17,729 nucleotides of DNA, taken from the NCBI GenBank assembly GCA_027625355.1, contig JAQBWI010000010.1, positions 1 to 17,729 of the forward strand, written 5' to 3'. Shown in pieces: positions 14,288 to 17,729 of this stretch. The translations under genes and the position numbers were made by a program. The stretch comes from Pseudomonadota bacterium (GTDB taxonomy: Bacteria; Pseudomonadota; Alphaproteobacteria; HIMB59; GCA-002718135). Position 1 is the first letter of the stretch, and each line of letters opens with the position of its first letter. Below the pieces are notes generated by a model. It did not search any database, was not told the origin of the DNA, and saw only the letters and a list, made by a program, of their open reading frames with translations.

Positions 14288-15480
14288 GAAAGATTATTTT
14301 CTTTTAAGCTTTTCACTCCTGGCGACTCATTGCCTTCTAACCACTCTAAAAAAGCCCCTCCTGCATTTGAAATATAACTGAAACCATCTTCAGCATGTGT
14401 ATTTTTTATAGCTGAAAGAGTATCTCCTCCCCCTGCAAGAGTGTTGATATTTAGTTTTTTTGCATTTAACTTGATAACATTAGCAATTGCGTTTGTTGCT
14501 TTATCATATGGTTTAAATTCAAATGCACCAACAGGGCCGTTCCACAAAATCATTTTAGAATTTATAATTTTATTTTTAATAAGCTGTGTTGATTCATCAC
14601 CTATATCCAAAACCATTTCTTCTGGTAAAATTTCATTAATTTTACGATGAACCGGATTTGTGTCATGAATATTTTTTCCACAGACAACATCTATAGGTAG
14701 TATTAATTCACAATTTAATTTTTTTGCTTTTAACTGAATATTATTTGCTTCTTGAATTAAATTTTTTTCAACTAAAGATTTTCCAAGATTATAATTATTA
14801 GCTAGTAAAAAAGTATTAGCCATAGCACCCCCAATAACAACTGAACTAAATTGTTCTATTAAATTGTTTAACAACTTAATTTTTGTTGAAATTTTCGAGC
14901 CTCCAACAATAGCCATATTTGGTTTTTTCGCATTATCTAAAAAAGAATTGATAGAATCAATTTCCTTAATCATATGATTACCAGCTAAAGCTGGAAGAAA
15001 TTTTGGAAAACCAGTGATTGATGTATGATTCCTATGAGATGCAGAAAAAGCATCATTTACATATACGTCAAATAAACTACTCATTTTGTTTGCAAAATTT
15101 AAATCAATTTTCTCCTCTTCTTTTAAGAATCTAATATTTTCTACTAGGCATAAATTACCAAGTTGCATCTCATTAATTTTTTTCTCAACTGATTCCTGAT
15201 CAAACTTTTCTAAAAAATAAATTTTATCTAAATTTAGTATATCTTTTAAAGAGGAAAGAATAAAATTTAGTGAATATTTTTCAATAAATTCTCCATTTGG
15301 TCGACCAAAATGAGCTAACAGAAAAATTTTATTCTTATTCGAAGTTAATATTTCTATTGATGATTTAATTGCTTTTATACGTGAAGTATCAGTAATTATG
15401 CCATTGACAACAGGGACATTTAAATCAGCTCTGAATAATATTTTTTTATTTTTTATATTATGGTTTTTTAAATTTTTCAT
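14284..15480 (-). CDS. pgk: Phosphoglycerate kinase
   Basis: Interconverts 1,3-bisphosphoglycerate and 3-phosphoglycerate with ADP/ATP in glycolysis or gluconeogenesis. It has 398 residues with RADLNVPV near the N-terminus, the substrate-binding HFGRPNG, NDAFSASHRNHTS, the hinge GGSKISTK, LWNGPVGAFE, and the C-terminal nucleotide-binding AGGGDTLSA and SNAGGAFLEWLEG. It stands alone here, without gap or fba beside it. The start is ATG at 15480; there is no clear Shine-Dalgarno sequence. It is convergent with yciB and divergent from gcrA. Confidence 0.97.
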   Translation of the reverse strand: MKNLKNHNIKNKKILFRADLNVPVVNGIITDTSRIKAIKSSIEILTSNKNKIFLLAHFGRPNGEFIEKYSLNFILSSLKDILNLDKIYFLEKFDQESVEKKINEMQLGNLCLVENIRFLKEEEKIDLNFANKMSSLFDVYVNDAFSASHRNHTSITGFPKFLPALAGNHMIKEIDSINSFLDNAKKPNMAIVGGSKISTKIKLLNNLIEQFSSVVIGGAMANTFLLANNYNLGKSLVEKNLIQEANNIQLKAKKLNCELILPIDVVCGKNIHDTNPVHRKINEILPEEMVLDIGDESTQLIKNKIINSKMILWNGPVGAFEFKPYDKATNAIANVIKLNAKKLNINTLAGGGDTLSAIKNTHAEDGFSYISNAGGAFLEWLEGNESPGVKSLKENNLS

Positions 15481-15488
15481 GTTGGTTA

Positions 15489-15506
15489 AATTTTATACAT
15501 AAAATT
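15489..15506. repeat. Inverted repeat upstream of pgk
   Basis: AATTTTAT, spacer AC, ATAAAATT: a perfect 8-bp inverted repeat 8 bases upstream of the pgk start codon. On the minus strand it includes TATAAA, so it may be part of a -10 region or an operator. Its base composition makes chance occurrence possible. Confidence 0.3.
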
Positions 15507-15545
15507 CACTGTTTTTAGTGCTTTTTTAAAAAAAATCCTAGTTTT

Positions 15546-15575
15546 TTGTTTATATGCCAACATATTTAGTATAAT
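15546..15575 (+). promoter_or_regulatory. Putative sigma-70-type promoter of gcrA
   Basis: TTGTTT (15546-15551) and a perfect TATAAT (15570-15575) are separated by 18 bases, which places the transcript start near 15582, about 40 bases before the gcrA ATG. The rest of the 15481-15622 gap holds AT-rich runs and inverted repeats but no gene. Confidence 0.5.
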
Positions 15576-15577
15576 GC

Positions 15578-15602
15578 AGTATATGTATACTACTATATGT
15601 AG
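15578..15602. promoter_or_regulatory. Palindrome plus direct repeat at the presumed gcrA transcription start
   Basis: AGTATATGTATACT (15578-15591) has perfect 6-bp arms around TG. TATATGTA occurs twice, at 15580 and 15594, 14 bases apart. Placed just downstream of the -10 box, this could be a repressor binding site. Confidence 0.35.
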
Positions 15603-15611
15603 ATAGCTAAT

Positions 15612-15616
15612 AAGGA
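15612..15616 (+). promoter_or_regulatory. Shine-Dalgarno sequence of gcrA
   Basis: AAGGA lies 6 bases before the ATG at 15623 and supports that start. Confidence 0.65.
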
Positions 15617-15622
15617 TTAATA

Positions 15623-16090
15623 ATGTCTTGGAATGAAAATAATGTTGCTAAATTAAAAGAGTTGTGGGATCAAGGTTTACCAACTGCTCAAATTGGCAAG
15701 TTACTTGGTTTTACAAAAAATGCAGTTGTGGGTAAAGCTCATAGAACTGGATTAGAAAGACGACCTTCTCCAATTAGAAGAACGGCTGTTAAGCCAGATA
15801 GAAAAAAAGCAAGATCACCAATTGTTCCAACATTAAAATTTGAAGCTTCAAAAGAAGAACCTATAGAAACAACTAAACCACATACTTTTCAACCTGCTGT
15901 TAAAAATTTTTTTACAAGCCAAACGAAAAGAGGGTGTGAATGGCCAGAAGGTCACCCTGATGAATCTGACTTTAAATTTTGTGGCAAAGATAGGTTTGAA
16001 GATAAACCTTATTGCACAGATCATTGCGCAGTCGCTTATGTCATTCCTGAAAAGGAAGAAGAAAAACAACACGTAGTTCAAAGAGTCTAG
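15623..16090 (+). CDS. gcrA: GcrA cell cycle regulator
   Basis: An alphaproteobacterial transcription cofactor that in Caulobacter binds sigma-70 RNA polymerase and CcrM-methylated GANTC sites to drive cell-cycle genes. The 155-residue protein begins with the diagnostic helix-turn-helix MSWNENNVAKLKELWDQG, with IGKLLGFTKNAVVGKAHRTGL up to residue 44. A basic linker follows (about 45-80). The C-terminal domain has the conserved cysteine pattern GCEWPEG (Cys105), FCG (Cys120) and PYCTDHCAVAY (Cys131, Cys135). I saw no GANTC site in its own upstream gap. The promoter and Shine-Dalgarno sequence upstream support a separate transcription unit. Confidence 0.94.
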   Translation: MSWNENNVAKLKELWDQGLPTAQIGKLLGFTKNAVVGKAHRTGLERRPSPIRRTAVKPDRKKARSPIVPTLKFEASKEEPIETTKPHTFQPAVKNFFTSQTKRGCEWPEGHPDESDFKFCGKDRFEDKPYCTDHCAVAYVIPEKEEEKQHVVQRV

Positions 16091-16138
16091 TTTTTTATAG
16101 ATTACGTTTTCTTCTACTGTTAATACCCTTAATATTAT

Positions 16139-17389
16139 ATGAGCAAAAATATTAACCCGACTATATTTACTCCTGTACTTATAGGAGGAAGTTTAATTTT
16201 ATTAATTAGTTTTGCTATTCGATCAACCTTTGGTTTATTTCAAATACCAATTGCTGAACAATTCCTATGGGCTAGATCAGAGTTTTCAATGGCAATTGCA
16301 ATTCAAAATTTAGCCTGGGGAATTGGAACGCCAATCTTTAGTGCTTTTGCTGAAAAATTTGGAGATAGAAAGGCAATAACTATTGGATTAATTCTATATG
16401 CATTAGGTATATTCATAAGCAGTACTGCATCTTCTCCAGAAGCGCATCAGTTTTTAAATATTTTAATTGGCTTTGGCATTGCTGGTAGTGGTTTTGGTCC
16501 AATTTTAGCTGTTGTCGGAAGAACTGCTTCTGCAGAAAAAAGATCCCTTGCTCTAGGCATTACAACAGCAGCTGGTTCAGCTGGTCAAGTCGTTGGTCCA
16601 CCATTTGCAGCATTGCTTTTAAGTATAATTCCGTGGTCATCAGTTTTTGTTGTTTTTGCAATCATAAGCATACTAACAATTGTTATAGTGCCACTTTTAA
16701 AATCCACACCAAAGATTACAAAAAAAGAAGTGGAAGAGAATTTAAGTGACGCTCTAAAAGATGCTTTTAAAGATCCAACTTACATAATGTTATTTCTTGG
16801 TTTCTTTTCCTGTGGATTTCAACTGGCTTTTATTACTGCGCATTTCCCTGCTTTTATTGCTGAGGCCAGCAGCCCAATTATTCAGGGTAGCTTAATAAGT
16901 GTTGTTTGTAACTCAGTCGCATCACTAGGCGCACTTTCTATTGCGTTAATTGGTCTATTTAATATTGTGGGATCAATAGCAGCAGGGGCTATGGGTAAGC
17001 ATTTTACAAAAAAATATTTATTATCGATTATTTATACTGGCCGGACAATAGCGGCAATTGCATTCATTATGCTTCCTATAACACCAACATCTGTTGTAGT
17101 TTTTTCTATCGTGATGGGATCTTTATGGCTTGCGACAGTCCCTCTTACATCTGGAATAATTGGTTATATTTATGGGCTTAAGTTTATGGGAACTCTATAT
17201 GGCATCGTTTTTTTATCTCATCAGATTGGTTCTTTTGTAGGGGTTTGGTTGGGTGGTTTATTCTATGATATTTATGGAAGCTATGATTTAGTGTGGTGGG
17301 TAGGAATTGGAGTTGGTGCTTTTTCTGCAATTATACATTTGCCTGTGAAAGAGATACCATTACATGATAGAAAGTTAATTACTGCTTAA
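16139..17389 (+). CDS. Major facilitator superfamily transporter, substrate unknown
   Basis: A 416-residue membrane protein with about twelve hydrophobic helices and a central hydrophilic loop around residues 190-215 (STPKITKKEVEENLSDALKD). A motif-A-like loop between helices 2 and 3 reads AEKFGDRKA (71-79). GSAGQVVGPPFAALL lies near helix 5. The general pattern resembles the monocarboxylate / CynX-like MFS group, but I cannot name a substrate. The start is ATG at 16139, 48 bases after gcrA with no Shine-Dalgarno sequence. The dehydrogenase-like gene 12 bases downstream is probably co-transcribed, which hints that an organic or hydroxy acid could be the cargo; that is inference. Confidence 0.85.
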   Translation: MSKNINPTIFTPVLIGGSLILLISFAIRSTFGLFQIPIAEQFLWARSEFSMAIAIQNLAWGIGTPIFSAFAEKFGDRKAITIGLILYALGIFISSTASSPEAHQFLNILIGFGIAGSGFGPILAVVGRTASAEKRSLALGITTAAGSAGQVVGPPFAALLLSIIPWSSVFVVFAIISILTIVIVPLLKSTPKITKKEVEENLSDALKDAFKDPTYIMLFLGFFSCGFQLAFITAHFPAFIAEASSPIIQGSLISVVCNSVASLGALSIALIGLFNIVGSIAAGAMGKHFTKKYLLSIIYTGRTIAAIAFIMLPITPTSVVVFSIVMGSLWLATVPLTSGIIGYIYGLKFMGTLYGIVFLSHQIGSFVGVWLGGLFYDIYGSYDLVWWVGIGVGAFSAIIHLPVKEIPLHDRKLITA

Positions 17390-17401
17390 TTTCTTATACT
17401 T

Positions 17402-17729
17402 ATGAAGAAAAAAATTCTTATTGCAGATAAATTAATTCAGCCATTTGAAAAAGTTTACAAACTCAAATTTAATGTAGATTGCTTATGGAAAATTAAAACT
17501 AAAAACAACTCACTGGAACATGAGGCAGTTATAGTTACAGGAGGATTTAAAACAAATAAACATTTTTTAAAAAAATTTAAAAATTTAAAAATTGTTTCTG
17601 TTTTTGGTGTTGGCTATGATGGTGTAGATGTTGATTATTGTAACAAAAATAGAATTCAAGTTACAAACACTCCAGACATATTAACAAATGACATGTCTGA
17701 TTTAGCTATCGGTCTTTTAATTTCTCTAT
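17402..17729 (+). CDS. D-2-hydroxyacid dehydrogenase, partial (3' end outside the window)
   Basis: The first 109 residues are present, starting MKKKILIADKLIQPFEKVY. Residues 69-77 (GVGYDGVDV) and NTPDILTNDMSDLAIGLLIS at 89-108 match the catalytic-domain-to-hinge region of D-2-hydroxyacid dehydrogenases of the glyoxylate/hydroxypyruvate reductase type. The NAD-binding GxGxxG motif and the catalytic Arg, Glu and His would lie beyond the right edge. The ATG is 12 bases after the MFS transporter stop, suggesting a two-gene unit. The exact substrate cannot be told from this part. Confidence 0.85.
   Translation, partial: MKKKILIADKLIQPFEKVYKLKFNVDCLWKIKTKNNSLEHEAVIVTGGFKTNKHFLKKFKNLKIVSVFGVGYDGVDVDYCNKNRIQVTNTPDILTNDMSDLAIGLLISL

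Noticed and set aside
15507..15527. CACT/AGTG hairpin followed by T run as a plus-strand terminator
   Set aside because: The stem is only four pairs, and no plus-strand gene upstream needs it; pgk runs the other way.
15607..15620. CtrA-like CTAA...TTAA box before gcrA
   Set aside because: The spacer is 6 bases, not 7, one half is CTAA, and such matches are common in AT-rich DNA.
1..17729. Mobile elements, prophage, CRISPR or defence systems
   Set aside because: All open frames longer than shadows belong to housekeeping or metabolic families; no transposase, integrase, terminal repeats or spaced repeats were seen.

Overview
The window is a compact, very AT-rich stretch of bacterial chromosome, by eye about one third G+C or less. 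A GcrA-type cell-cycle regulator, the dapF-mtaB-ftsY-yciB order and the ffh-rpsP-rimM-trmD-rplS block point to an alphaproteobacterium. The AT bias, near-zero intergenic space and overlapping genes suggest a streamlined marine lineage such as SAR11/Pelagibacterales or a similar group. I cannot place it more precisely from sequence alone. There is no sign of phage, transposon or CRISPR material; this is core chromosome.

Layout. (1) 1-2753: a nucleoside hydrolase cut by the left edge (+) runs tail-to-tail into an S-methyl-5-thioribose kinase (mtnK, -). A tRNA-Arg(UCG) (+) follows, then a YpeA-type acetyltransferase starting 8 bases after the tRNA CCA. (2) 10559 down to 2750 (-): nine genes with no gap above 18 bases, ffh-rpsP-rimM-trmD-rplS-leuC-leuD-leuB-asd. 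They cover protein targeting, ribosome assembly and tRNA m1G37 methylation, then leucine synthesis and aspartate semialdehyde. (3) 10560-10754: a 195-base divergent regulatory region with several inverted repeats and a GC-rich hairpin just before ffh. (4) 10755-14287 (+): dapF-mtaB-ftsY-yciB, again overlapping or abutting. (5) 14284-15480 (-): pgk. (6) 15481-15622: promoter region of gcrA. (7) 15623 to the right edge (+): gcrA, an MFS transporter, and the start of a D-2-hydroxyacid dehydrogenase cut by the edge.

How the genes fit together: Ffh and FtsY, the two protein partners of the signal recognition particle pathway, are transcribed away from one shared control region. Asd (minus operon) makes aspartate semialdehyde, which the lysine/DAP branch uses, and DapF (plus operon) works near the end of that branch. 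LeuC, LeuD and LeuB do consecutive steps of leucine synthesis. MtnK belongs to methionine salvage.

The most interesting non-gene signals are a candidate structured RNA leader of ffh; three convergent gene pairs whose stop codons overlap in the same four-base geometry; a terminator-like hairpin inside the last codons of mtnK; and the tRNA-ypeA junction, where tRNA processing would leave a nearly leaderless mRNA. No clearly new multi-gene system is visible.
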